From assembly GCA_023701435.1 (NCBI GenBank), contig JAMPXB010000016.1:1-64000 (forward strand): a stretch of DNA of 64,000 nt, read 5' to 3'. The notes under the pieces were generated by a model. The model saw only the letters and a program-made list of their open reading frames with translations. It had not been told where the DNA came from and did not search any database. This DNA comes from Bacteriovoracaceae bacterium (GTDB lineage Bacteria; Bdellovibrionota; Bacteriovoracia; Bacteriovoracales; Bacteriovoracaceae). Position numbers and translations under genes: made by a program. Shown piece after piece: positions 50,771 through 59,447 of this stretch. Within the stretch, counting starts at the first letter, position 1, and each line of letters opens with the position of its first letter.

Positions 50771-51578
50771 GATTTCCTATTACGATTTTTCCCGGGAAGT
50801 TCTCCTGGGACAAAATCTTGAGGACAAGTTTCTGTCAGTTTCAATCGATTGGACTGACTATAAACCATTTGAGCTGCCTAAACTTCCTGGTCGCCAGGGA
50901 AAAATCAATTTTTCTTCTGATAGGATGAAGTTTCCCAAGGCGCAAAACCTCGATAAAAACGATAAGAAGGCAATGGCCCTCCATAGCTTTGCCAATCATG
51001 AACTCCTGGCCATTGAAATGATGGCAGCCGCTCTTTTACTCTACCCCCATCAAACCGAAGAGGATCTCCGCTTTAAACGAGGAATCCTTTCGGCCTTAAA
51101 AGATGAGCAAAAACACCTAAGCCTTTATATTGGAAGATTAAACGAGCTGGGCTACGGCTTCGGTGATTTTCCCTTGAATGATTTCTTCTGGCGACAGATG
51201 GAAAAGCTCAAGACTCCTGCTCAGTATACGGCAATGATGTCTCTGACTTTTGAAGCCGCCAATCTGGATTTTGCCCAATACTACGCCACCATCTTTCGTG
51301 AATTTGGCGACCACACCACGGCTTCCATTCTGGACACGGTTCTGGAAGATGAAATTACCCATGTGGCCTTCGGTGCCCACTGGATGAAGAAATGGCGTCA
51401 GGACAAGAGCTTATGGGAATACTACATGAGTTCATTGCCATGGCCTTTAACACCCGCCAGAAGTCGGGGAATTGGCTTTGATCCCTCTTTGCATGAAAAG
51501 GCGATGAACGACTCCGACTTTATTGAGAGCCTTAAAAATTACGATGATGACTTCAAAATCACGAAGCGTTCATTATGA
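50739..51578 (+). CDS. DUF455 ferritin-like protein
   Basis: ATG 50739 has GGAGGTAA upstream (inside the helicase gene), so it is preferred to 50718. It overlaps the helicase by 32 bp. The 279-residue protein has ferritin-like metal-binding helices: 'FANHELLAIEMMAAALL', 'ALKDEQKHLSLY' and 'VLEDEITHVAFGAHW', giving two E-x-x-H pairs for a di-iron centre, as in MiaE-like enzymes. It overlaps the following ATP-grasp-like gene by 4 bp. The oxidation or hydroxylation substrate is unknown. Confidence 0.85.
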   Translation: MPPKHSENSDKISYYDFSREVLLGQNLEDKFLSVSIDWTDYKPFELPKLPGRQGKINFSSDRMKFPKAQNLDKNDKKAMALHSFANHELLAIEMMAAALLLYPHQTEEDLRFKRGILSALKDEQKHLSLYIGRLNELGYGFGDFPLNDFFWRQMEKLKTPAQYTAMMSLTFEAANLDFAQYYATIFREFGDHTTASILDTVLEDEITHVAFGAHWMKKWRQDKSLWEYYMSSLPWPLTPARSRGIGFDPSLHEKAMNDSDFIESLKNYDDDFKITKRSL

Positions 51579-52642
51579 AATCCATTAAAGTTAATGCTGA
51601 TTATGAAGCCGTTTTATTCGGAAAAAAAGAATCACTTCCGGTAATTAATCAGGCGCTGGAATTTCTCGCCCTTTTTGTCGACACTCGTCCGCTCTTTAGT
51701 CTTAAGAACTACAGTGAAGAATATTTGCAGCACGTGGAATACTTCACTGGCCGAAAACCCGTCATAAAAAAATCTGCCGATTTTGAAAACTGGTGGGGCG
51801 AACTTAAAGACCTTGAATTGGAAAAAAGACTTAATTCAAAAGAAATGAGCACCAGGCTTAACATTGAATATGGTTGGTCAAAGGATACTCATTTCATGAC
51901 TCAGGCAGAGGATTTATCTGCCTTAAGAGATGATCTGAAGTACCTGGCAAAAAATCCTTTCGGCATGTCCGGACAAAATTTTTCCCTGGTCTCCAAAAAT
52001 GATCCACCTAAATCTTACCCAGTTATTGTCGAACCTCTGCTTGATCGGGTTTATGATTTCTCCCACTATGTTTTTCCTAATGGTCAAAGAATCTGTTATC
52101 AGAACTTTGTCGATAAAAGATATCAGTACCGGGGAACAGTTTTCAGAGATTATACCAGTCCTACCCGTGAAAACTTAAAATTTAGTCATGAAATCTCAAA
52201 CGAGGAATGGCAGAATTTTGATGAAGCCTTGGATGTCATTGTTAAGGCCTATCAAACACCTGCTTTGAAATCTGGTTTCTCGGTGGATTCCTTTGTTTAT
52301 AAAGAATCTGATGAACTAAAAATCAGAGCTCTCAGCGAAGTCAATTATCGACGGACTATGGGAGAAGTGGCCTTTGAACTGGCCCTGAAGTTCGGTGGTC
52401 TTCGAGGGTGGTCGATGTTGTTACTCTCAAAAAAGTCACCGCTCGATTTTGGCAGTCTTAAAAAGAAGATTGCTCCCATTGAATGGACACCAGAATATTC
52501 TCGCGGTGTTGTTCTGCTTTCACCGGAGGATGTGAGGTATGATATTTTCTTCCTTTCCGCTCTGAATGAAAAAGAGGGAGTTCAGCTGATGAAAGAAATG
52601 AAAAGTTTACTGCCGGACACCGAGTTTCCGGTAGATATCTAA
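51575..52642 (+). CDS. Divergent ATP-grasp-like protein
   Basis: This 355-residue protein shows features of an ATP-grasp ligase: 'YLAKNPFGMSGQNFSLVSK' (the K-x-P-x-G-x-S-G nucleotide loop), 'PVIVEPLLDRVYDFS' (adenine-hinge region) and 'RALSEVNYRRTMGEVAFEL' (the E-x-N metal motif). It is coupled to the DUF455 gene, implying a joint pathway, perhaps ligation and oxidation of a small molecule or peptide. It is convergent with the aldolase gene (36-bp overlap). The specific product is unknown. Confidence 0.65.
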   Translation: MKSIKVNADYEAVLFGKKESLPVINQALEFLALFVDTRPLFSLKNYSEEYLQHVEYFTGRKPVIKKSADFENWWGELKDLELEKRLNSKEMSTRLNIEYGWSKDTHFMTQAEDLSALRDDLKYLAKNPFGMSGQNFSLVSKNDPPKSYPVIVEPLLDRVYDFSHYVFPNGQRICYQNFVDKRYQYRGTVFRDYTSPTRENLKFSHEISNEEWQNFDEALDVIVKAYQTPALKSGFSVDSFVYKESDELKIRALSEVNYRRTMGEVAFELALKFGGLRGWSMLLLSKKSPLDFGSLKKKIAPIEWTPEYSRGVVLLSPEDVRYDIFFLSALNEKEGVQLMKEMKSLLPDTEFPVDI

Positions 52643-53224
52643 AATATATTTTCCGGCATCTTCGGCCGTTGTCCCGTAAGAAATAATGCCGTCTTCATGA
52701 CCCTTCATTACAAAGATGCCCGACGATTTATTATGTAAAAGCTCATAGGCAGCTTCCGCCATCTCTTGTGTGCCATAAGCGATATTTTCATCTACCGAGT
52801 CATATTCCTGGTCTTTAAGAATTTGCCAGAGCTTTTGATGATGGACATGGAAGACATAATGAATGGCAGGATTTGCCTGATAGATACCATAATGAGTGAG
52901 GGATTCGCTGGAAGGAGGAATGAGACCTTCGGCCGTCACCGAACCACGCTTTAAATCACAATCAATAACTCTCGTATAATGATGGGCCTGCAAGTGGGCG
53001 AGGTGGCCTGTTTGGCTGCCGGTGATAATAAAAGATTTCTTAGTCAGACGGGAGGAAAGGTTTCCGTAACCGATCTTATTAATCGGATATTCACCAATCA
53101 GACCCAGCTTAAAAAAGAGCACCCGCCACTTTTCCAAGGCAATGACCTGATTCATTTCGGGGGCAGGGGCCCTTTTAAGAGTCAGTTTAAACTTTATAAC
53201 ACCTTCATCTCGATTAGCATTCAC
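52607..53224 (-). CDS. Class II aldolase / adducin-family protein
   Basis: The 205-residue protein has the zinc ligands of the family: H-x-H in 'YVFHVHHQ' and the C-terminal His in 'FVMKGHEDGIISYG', plus a catalytic-type Glu in 'PPSSESLTHYGIYQ' and 'GYGNLSSRL' at the phosphate site. It resembles MtnB or fuculose-type enzymes that act on sugar phosphates. The substrate cannot be told. It shares 36 bp at its 3' end with the ATP-grasp-like gene. Confidence 0.87.
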   Translation of the reverse strand: MNANRDEGVIKFKLTLKRAPAPEMNQVIALEKWRVLFFKLGLIGEYPINKIGYGNLSSRLTKKSFIITGSQTGHLAHLQAHHYTRVIDCDLKRGSVTAEGLIPPSSESLTHYGIYQANPAIHYVFHVHHQKLWQILKDQEYDSVDENIAYGTQEMAEAAYELLHNKSSGIFVMKGHEDGIISYGTTAEDAGKYILDIYRKLGVRQ

Positions 53225-53255
53225 AGATAAGTCCTTGATCTCCTATTGGATTGTA

Positions 53256-53283
53256 TTGCAAACTCCACAGGCTCCCTTATAAT
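53256..53283 (+). promoter_or_regulatory. Sigma-70-type promoter
   Basis: TTGCAA (53256-53261), a 16-bp spacer and TATAAT (53278-53283) precede the membrane protein gene. Transcription would start near 53290, downstream of the TTG start at 53251 used in the ORF track, so that start cannot be used from this promoter. Confidence 0.65.
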
Positions 53284-53331
53284 GAGAATACTGGACATCA
53301 TAGGGTATGGACAAGGCTCATTTCACCAGGA

Positions 53332-54432
53332 GTGGTTATCCTCGATAAAATCATTAATGACTTGAAGGCGAAGCTTCCGCTGGGCAAGAAGGCGAAAAGC
53401 GAAGACGACGAGTTTGAGGAAAATGAAGAAGAATCTAATTCGTCACGCCAAGATGATGCGACGGACGCTACTGATCTTTCGGCTCTTGTAGACGAAGATG
53501 AGGAAGCAAGTGAACCAGTCTCTCTGGTAGATAAATTAAAAAAGAAAATGAAGTCCCTTCAAAAAAAATCCGCTAAGGGTGAAGAGGACGAAGAAGATCT
53601 GGAGGCAGCTGACGACGTTGAAGCTGCCAAGAAGAAGAAAAGTAAAACAATTCAGATCGCCATTGGGGCCGCTTTGGTCCTTTTTCTATTATCCGATTAT
53701 ATTCTGCCACCAGAAGAACCGACTGCTCCAGAAGGAACAGAGGAAATTGGTGAAGCCCCTCAAGGTAAAAAGCCACCTCAGGCAGAAACACCGGTTGCTG
53801 AAACACCTGTTGCTGAAACACCAGCTACAGATACTTCTACAGATGTTGCGACAACCACTCCAGAAACTCCGGTTGAAGCCGCACCAGATGTCACTACTGA
53901 AACCACTCCTGAGTCACCGGTAGAAGTCACATCTACTGAAAGTCCTACGACGGAAACAACTGAACCGACAGAAACTCCGGCCGTGACTGACTTGCCAGCA
54001 GATACTGTTACAGAGCCTGCCGACGCAGCCTCAGATATTCCAATTGAAGCTATTTCAGGAGAGGCTGGAGAAGATGTTGTTGGTGAGGATATGGGCCAGG
54101 CCACTGACGAAAACCTCACGGATCAGATTCTTCAAGATCTTGAAAAGCAGACGAAGGCAACGACCACGGCTGAGCCTAAAAAAGAATACGTTGCTCCTCC
54201 TGATTATGAATATCGAGGAAGGGGATTAGTCTATAACTGCACCGGCAAGCATTGGGCCTGTGTAGATGGTCCAAGTTTTAAGACCTGCGAAGACAATGCT
54301 TCATCAGTGCAATACCTGAAGAAGAAAGTTGAATGTCATCCGTTTAATGTTTACGAAACAACCAAAGGTTGTGAGAGCATGCAGAACCGTATGGTCTCTT
54401 CCAGCGCTAAAACAAGTTTTTGTAACGAGTAG
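53332..54432 (+). CDS. Single-pass membrane protein with acidic N-terminus, Pro/Thr/Glu-rich linker and Cys-rich end
   Basis: GTG 53332 is chosen because the promoter lies between it and the track's start at 53251; AGGA touches the codon, so the start is not certain. In order the protein has a charged cytoplasmic part (about 1-100), one membrane helix ('IQIAIGAALVLFLLSDYIL'), a long P/T/E-rich linker with repeated 'ETPVAETP' units, and a C-terminal domain with six or more cysteines ('YNCTGKHWACVDG', 'KTCEDN', 'KKVECHPF'). It could span the periplasm, TonB-fashion, but the ending is unlike TonB. Function is unknown. Confidence 0.62.
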   Translation: MVILDKIINDLKAKLPLGKKAKSEDDEFEENEEESNSSRQDDATDATDLSALVDEDEEASEPVSLVDKLKKKMKSLQKKSAKGEEDEEDLEAADDVEAAKKKKSKTIQIAIGAALVLFLLSDYILPPEEPTAPEGTEEIGEAPQGKKPPQAETPVAETPVAETPATDTSTDVATTTPETPVEAAPDVTTETTPESPVEVTSTESPTTETTEPTETPAVTDLPADTVTEPADAASDIPIEAISGEAGEDVVGEDMGQATDENLTDQILQDLEKQTKATTTAEPKKEYVAPPDYEYRGRGLVYNCTGKHWACVDGPSFKTCEDNASSVQYLKKKVECHPFNVYETTKGCESMQNRMVSSSAKTSFCNE

Positions 54433-54434
54433 GA

Positions 54435-55157
54435 TTAAGCGGCGTTCTTGTTAAATCGTCTATCCATAAGCGGAATGAAAAATTCATCTTCACCTTTGAG
54501 GGCTTCTTTTTTCATACCTTGAATAAACAGTTTCACCAGATTTGGATCGAACTGTGAGCCAGAGAATTGAATAAGTTCATCATAGGCCACCTCATAAGGA
54601 AGACCTTTGCGATAAGGTCTGGTGGAAGTCATGGCATCAAAAGTATCAGCAATCAGAATGATTCTTGCCGCCATGGGAATTTCTTCTCCCTTAAGGCCTA
54701 GAGGGTAACCTTTACCATCGTAGCGTTCATGGTGAAGCCTGGCATTGCTCGCAATTTTTTCGAAATAAGGAAAATCCTGCAAAATCTCAAATGATTTTTC
54801 AGGGTGCTGTTTCATGACCTGAAATTCTTCCTCGGAGAGTCGGGAGGGTTTGTTTAAAACCGCATCAGGCGTTCCAATTTTTCCAATATCATGAAAGATT
54901 GCCGACAGTTCAAGATCGTACATTTCTTCCGGCGTAAGATTAGCTTCTGTTCCTGTGACTAATGAAAAATAGGCCACGCGCATACTGTGACCAAATGTAT
55001 AATTGTCTTTGACGTCCAGGGCCTTCAAAATAGTACGTGCAGCTTGCTCACTGATATTTTTATTATCAGCTTTGAGAGCTTCTACTTGAGACGCCATCCC
55101 TAAAAGAGATAGAGCCGTATTCAAAGAGGGCAGCTCAAAGACATTATTTTTTTTCAT
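54435..55157 (-). CDS. HD-GYP cyclic-di-GMP phosphodiesterase
   Basis: The 240-residue protein is nearly a bare HD-GYP domain: 'FGHSMRVAYFS', the H-D motif 'IFHDIGKIGTPD', 'HHERYDGKGYP' containing the GYP triplet, and 'ILIADTFDAMTS'. All metal ligands appear present, so it should hydrolyse c-di-GMP. About 45 residues precede the domain. GGAAG lies before the start. It is divergent from the SpoIIE-like gene, a possible partner. Confidence 0.92.
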   Translation of the reverse strand: MKKNNVFELPSLNTALSLLGMASQVEALKADNKNISEQAARTILKALDVKDNYTFGHSMRVAYFSLVTGTEANLTPEEMYDLELSAIFHDIGKIGTPDAVLNKPSRLSEEEFQVMKQHPEKSFEILQDFPYFEKIASNARLHHERYDGKGYPLGLKGEEIPMAARIILIADTFDAMTSTRPYRKGLPYEVAYDELIQFSGSQFDPNLVKLFIQGMKKEALKGEDEFFIPLMDRRFNKNAA

Positions 55158-55308
55158 AGTTCTTCCAACTAAAAAGAAGTGAAAGTCGTTTCACTTGATA
55201 AATTCTCTTCGGTTGTTTTGCGGAAAAATAAACGGTAAAATATGAAATATCGTTAATAGCGGGCCAACTCTCTGAATAAATTAAGGTTTTGCCCTGAAAA
55301 GGTACCCC

Positions 55309-56436
55309 ATGATCATCCTGGATGAGCGCAATTTCCTTCACAAAGAACTCGAATCGAAAGGATTTGAAGTCTTTGATTTTTATGACAATCCTCAGGTTCT
55401 TTCACTGAAGGCCTTTAATTCCCTTGAGCTCAAAAGACGAGGAGAGTTCCTCTTAATCGATACTCAGACGCTGCTTAATCATCCAGGTGAACTGGAAAGT
55501 TTTAAGTCGGTGATGAATACTTTCATGGGTGCTGTTTTCTTTCATGAACAGAGCAATCAAAAGGCCCAGGAGTGGGTGAAAGATGAGGGGGCTTTTCTTA
55601 CTAAGATTATTGGCGAGTATTCCCTACCCATGCCTCAGTTAACTTGGACAATCTTGTCTAATCAATTGCAGTTTTTCTGGGGCCTCATAGAAGACCAAAA
55701 GAAACTTCAAAAGCATATGGCCCAGTTCAGTCTGGAGCTTGATCAGGTTCTGCAAAATGCAGAATTTGAAATGGTCAGGGCCAAAAAAGTTCACGACACA
55801 TTGGTGCCCAGAAGAAGCGAAGAGATTAAAGGCGTTCATTTCAGCAATAAATATGCGGCCGGAGAAGGTGGAGGCGGGGAGTTTTATGATCTTCTTCCAT
55901 CAACCAGTAAGGTTCATCAAATCCTGATTTCCAGCCAGTCTTATCTGATATCCAGCGCAATCCTGGGACTTTTAGGACAGTACCGAGGTAAGGAATTCAA
56001 TCCTCAGGCTTTTCTAAAAGATGTTGAAAACGAAATTGAGACTATCAACAACGCTAAGAAAAAGAAGTCAGCGGTTGATTTGCTGATTCTTGAGTTGGAT
56101 CTGGGAACCTTGACCTTAACTGCCTTGTCCGAATCAAAATCCGAGATATACAGTCAAGTGAAGGGCCGATTGGCGCTTAAAAAAGATCAGTCCATTCAGC
56201 TCGCAAAGGATGAGAAAGTCATTGTATTCTCTACAGGTTTCATCTTTAATTGGAATGAGGGACATCCCGAACGGAACATTTCAGACTTCTTAAAAGTCGA
56301 AGAAAATAAACCATCAGGTGAATTAATGTCAGAACTTTTCTTTCAGCTCAAAGAAGGCAAAGAAAGTCAGTTCTTAAAAAAAGACGCTACAGTGGTGATG
56401 ATGGAGGTTAGCAGACATGGCATTCATAAAGTTTAG
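55309..56436 (+). CDS. Receiver-like plus degenerate SpoIIE-type phosphatase protein
   Basis: After AAAAGG the 375-residue protein begins with a receiver-like segment lacking a phospho-Asp site. It continues with a coiled coil and then the SpoIIE/PP2C layout 'AKKVHDTLVPRRSEEIKGVHFSNK' (abbreviated: V-x-x-T-L-V-P), 'GEGGGGEFYDL' and 'TVVMMEV'. The usual GGDFYD is GGEFYD, and the second metal motif G-D-V-x-G-H-G is replaced by 'SSQSYLISS'. It is therefore likely a pseudophosphatase acting as a binding module. It overlaps the next gene by 20 bp. Confidence 0.68.
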   Translation: MIILDERNFLHKELESKGFEVFDFYDNPQVLSLKAFNSLELKRRGEFLLIDTQTLLNHPGELESFKSVMNTFMGAVFFHEQSNQKAQEWVKDEGAFLTKIIGEYSLPMPQLTWTILSNQLQFFWGLIEDQKKLQKHMAQFSLELDQVLQNAEFEMVRAKKVHDTLVPRRSEEIKGVHFSNKYAAGEGGGGEFYDLLPSTSKVHQILISSQSYLISSAILGLLGQYRGKEFNPQAFLKDVENEIETINNAKKKKSAVDLLILELDLGTLTLTALSESKSEIYSQVKGRLALKKDQSIQLAKDEKVIVFSTGFIFNWNEGHPERNISDFLKVEENKPSGELMSELFFQLKEGKESQFLKKDATVVMMEVSRHGIHKV

Positions 56437-57061
56437 TATTCTTTTTCTCCTGACCCTATCAACTGCTTTTGCTCAAAGCCGCTTTAGTTCAAAAAGCTGT
56501 TTGGACGCTTCATACAAAATGAAAATGGCCCAGCGAGGTCCGCTGTTTGGTCTTCTGAAGCAAGAATTTGTCATCGATAAAAAGTCCTGCATCGTGCACG
56601 TGATCCACAAGAAGTATCTTCCAAAAGAATGGTTCATTGATGTTTGCCGTGAGCCTGTTCATATTAAAGTAACTTCCGCTACCGGTGTTGATGTCGCAAA
56701 GAAAGAGAATGAGTGCATTAACCAGGACAAAACTAAAAACACTTCTGATTTTTGTTCTCAGTATTTTGATGTCATGGATGTTATTCAGGATGATGGTCTG
56801 ATCTTCGCTGAAGGTGACCGTGATGACTTAAATTCCGATCATGGAAAAACTTACTGTGCCTACTTATTGCTCAAAAAGTATCTTAACGAGTCGGTGGTTT
56901 TCAGCCGCTATACAGATGTACCGGATATCTTTATTGAGAAAATGAAGAAAGAACGTGCTTCTGAGATTCTGCCGAAAGAGGGAGTGGAGTTGAAGAAGGA
57001 AGAGCAGGAAGCGAAGGTTATTACCCCGCTGCCTGCTGATCCACAAACGAGTTCTTTTTAA
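56417..57061 (+). CDS. Exported cysteine-containing protein of unknown function
   Basis: This 214-residue precursor has a signal peptide (FSILFLLTLSTAFAQS) and six cysteines in the mature part ('KSCLDAS', 'KSCIVHV', 'DVCREP', 'NECINQ', 'DFCSQY', 'TYCAYL'), suggesting three disulfides. The tail is charged. It starts inside the SpoIIE-like gene (20-bp overlap) and its stop overlaps the convergent lyase by 4 bp. No domain is recognised. Confidence 0.65.
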   Translation: MAFIKFSILFLLTLSTAFAQSRFSSKSCLDASYKMKMAQRGPLFGLLKQEFVIDKKSCIVHVIHKKYLPKEWFIDVCREPVHIKVTSATGVDVAKKENECINQDKTKNTSDFCSQYFDVMDVIQDDGLIFAEGDRDDLNSDHGKTYCAYLLLKKYLNESVVFSRYTDVPDIFIEKMKKERASEILPKEGVELKKEEQEAKVITPLPADPQTSSF

Positions 57062-58209
57062 GCTTTGCTGAAAGCAGTTTCCAAATCTTTAATCAAATCA
57101 TCAGCATCTTCGATACCGACAGAAAGTCTGATCAAGTTGTCGTAGATGCCCAAGCCTTCACGCACCTCTTTTGGAATCGAAGCGTGGGTCATAATTGCTG
57201 GATGATCCACCAGACTTTCTACGCCACCTAAACTTTCTGCTAAAGCGAAGAGATGAACGTTCTCTAGGAAAGCTCTGGATTCTTTGATTCCACCCTTGAT
57301 GAAGAAAGTAATCATTCCTCCTGAACCTTTCATTTGTTTTTTGGCCAGTTCATATTGAGGGTGAGATTTAAGTCCTGGGTAGATGACTCTTTCTACTTTC
57401 GGATGTTTTTCCAGATAAGCTGCAATTTTCATGGCATTTTGTTCGTGGGCCTTCATTCTGATCGCAAGAGTCTTAAGACCACGAAGAACGAGCCATGAAT
57501 CAAAAGGCGAGTGGCATGGGCCAATTGCATTTTGATAGAAGAAGATTTTTTCTCTTATTTCTTTTGAATTCATCATCAAGGCACCACCAACAACATCGGA
57601 GTGACCGTTAATGAACTTTGTCATGGAGTGAATAACGATATCTGCACCATGATCAAGCGGGTTTTGGAAAAATGGGCTCATGAAAGTGTTATCAACCACA
57701 GTTAGGGCATTAACTTTCTTGGCCATCGCCGAGATAGCATCGATGTCGGAAATTTTTAAAAGTGGGTTGGTTGGAGTTTCCAGCCAAACTAGTGCCGGCT
57801 TGAACTCATTAATCTCTTGCTCAAGTTTTTTTAAGTCAGTGGTATCAACGAATTTATATTCATGGATATCCGGGAAAACTTTAGAGAAGAGGCGGTAAGT
57901 ACCACCATAAACATCGTCACCGCAGATGATTTTAGAACCTTTTGGCAACATGTGCATAATGAGTGATGAGGCAGCAAGTCCGCTGGATGTTACAGCACAG
58001 TACTTGGCATTCTCAAGTGAGGCCAGGCACTCTTCCAGACGTGTTCTGGTTGGATTGTGGGAGCGTGTGTACTCGTAACCTTTATGTTCGCCCGGTGAGC
58101 TTTGAACATAAGTAGAGGTTTGAAAAATTGGAGGCATGATGGCACCGGTGGTAGGATCTGGTTCTCCGCCTACGTGAATAACTCTAGTTTCAAATTTCAT
58201 CTCTTTCAT
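57058..58209 (-). CDS. Cystathionine gamma-synthase / lyase-type PLP enzyme
   Basis: The 383-residue enzyme has the Cys/Met-metabolism PLP fold: 'YEYTRSHNPTRTRLEECLA', 'CAVTSSGLAASS', the aspartate in 'VVDNTFMSPF' and the PLP lysine in 'IHSMTKFINGHSDVVGG'. It may run transsulfuration forward (MetB) or cleave cystathionine (gamma-lyase); sequence reading alone cannot decide. Placement 4 bp overlapped with gshA favours making cysteine for glutathione, i.e. a gamma-lyase role. Confidence 0.93.
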   Translation of the reverse strand: MKEMKFETRVIHVGGEPDPTTGAIMPPIFQTSTYVQSSPGEHKGYEYTRSHNPTRTRLEECLASLENAKYCAVTSSGLAASSLIMHMLPKGSKIICGDDVYGGTYRLFSKVFPDIHEYKFVDTTDLKKLEQEINEFKPALVWLETPTNPLLKISDIDAISAMAKKVNALTVVDNTFMSPFFQNPLDHGADIVIHSMTKFINGHSDVVGGALMMNSKEIREKIFFYQNAIGPCHSPFDSWLVLRGLKTLAIRMKAHEQNAMKIAAYLEKHPKVERVIYPGLKSHPQYELAKKQMKGSGGMITFFIKGGIKESRAFLENVHLFALAESLGGVESLVDHPAIMTHASIPKEVREGLGIYDNLIRLSVGIEDADDLIKDLETAFSKA

Positions 58210-59447
58210 TTTAACTCCATTAACTCTTTCATTTCATATGATGCCGCCAGTGTTGAAAGACGGGCAATCACTGAATAAACAGCTTCTTTAATAGTATGAT
58301 CACAATCTTGTTTGATATCTGTGAGGCAAAGCTTCTGATAGACCATTCCCTGGGCATTGAGGTTGGCCTGAGTGCCCTTGAGAGGGTTGGTTCTGATAAA
58401 GCCGCCGGAGCTTCGTCCATTAACCAAGTAAATGGTAACTTCCGCCGGAGCATCATCGTATTTAACGATGGTTTCGACGCCTTCTTGAATAAGGACTGAG
58501 GTGAATTTAAGATTCCCCTTACCAATATCCATTTTGTTCCGGATTTTTCTGTTCATGGAGATGATTTCCTCTCCACTTGAAACCACGGAGATGCCCATGC
58601 CGTAAGTTCCCTGAGAAGCCTTCACAAAGACCGAAGAACCTTCAGGAAGAGTCTTCAGAATTTTATCTACTTCGGCCCCAAGAGCATCAAGTCCTTCCTT
58701 GGTATTAAAATCCACATTTTCCACCGAAGAGAATTGCGCCTGAATAAGATCAGGATTGATATCAAAGTGGGCGCAGAACTTGTTGGCAGTATTTTGATAA
58801 TGTTTGAAATGAAGAATCTTCTGACGTCTGAACCATCCGACATAGGGAGAAGGATGAACCGGCGTCTTGATCTCATCCCACTTTACTTCGAGTGGAATAG
58901 ATTGATCGTTATTAAGCAGGACCAGTTCAAAATCAAATTTCACTTGTGGGTCGACCGGAATGAACTGGCCATCTTGCACTTGTGCTTTATGGATGGTGAG
59001 CTTATGACCGGAAAAAGATTCTAATTCAACTGCGTTAGCAGTGGTTTCAGCAAAAAGGTTGGCATCAGGAGAGAAAAGAACCACTTCCGTCTCGGCCATT
59101 TCAATGCTGGATTTTAAATAGTGCAGATGATCCAGATAGTATCTGTTCTTAGTATGAGATTCCGGAAGTATCCCAATTCTTTTTAAACCTGGTTTGATCT
59201 GTTCAAAGCGCTCTCTGAAATGATCGCCGCAATGAAGAAGGTCTTTACTGCAAAGATTATTAAATCCCGCTGGATACATATTATGATCGACCGGAGCGTA
59301 CTTGTTTTTGCTTTCTCTTACGTCCACGCTGGAAGTGAGAGGTTGAGGGATTTCTGACTGGGCCTTATCGATCCATTCATTGATTTCATTCCAGTGATGA
59401 CAGAAGAATGATTCCAGTTCTTGTTTGTTATTAACTTTGTGGGACAT
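58206..59447 (-). CDS. gshA: Glutamate-cysteine ligase, ferrooxidans-type
   Basis: This 413-residue protein belongs to the proteobacterial GshA type first defined in Acidithiobacillus (TIGR02049-like), unrelated to E. coli GshA. Features are 'YAPVDHNMYPAGFNNLCSKD', 'LPESHTKNRYYLDHL' and the ATP-grasp-like 'VFVKASQGTYGMGISVV'. It joins glutamate and cysteine, the first step of glutathione synthesis. No gshB is in the window. It overlaps both neighbours, so translation is coupled. Confidence 0.9.
   Translation of the reverse strand: MSHKVNNKQELESFFCHHWNEINEWIDKAQSEIPQPLTSSVDVRESKNKYAPVDHNMYPAGFNNLCSKDLLHCGDHFRERFEQIKPGLKRIGILPESHTKNRYYLDHLHYLKSSIEMAETEVVLFSPDANLFAETTANAVELESFSGHKLTIHKAQVQDGQFIPVDPQVKFDFELVLLNNDQSIPLEVKWDEIKTPVHPSPYVGWFRRQKILHFKHYQNTANKFCAHFDINPDLIQAQFSSVENVDFNTKEGLDALGAEVDKILKTLPEGSSVFVKASQGTYGMGISVVSSGEEIISMNRKIRNKMDIGKGNLKFTSVLIQEGVETIVKYDDAPAEVTIYLVNGRSSGGFIRTNPLKGTQANLNAQGMVYQKLCLTDIKQDCDHTIKEAVYSVIARLSTLAASYEMKELMELK

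Noticed and set aside
53778-54119. 113-residue Ser/Val/Gly-rich minus-strand ORF
   Set aside because: It mirrors the Pro/Thr/Glu-rich linker of the plus-strand gene and has no independent signals.
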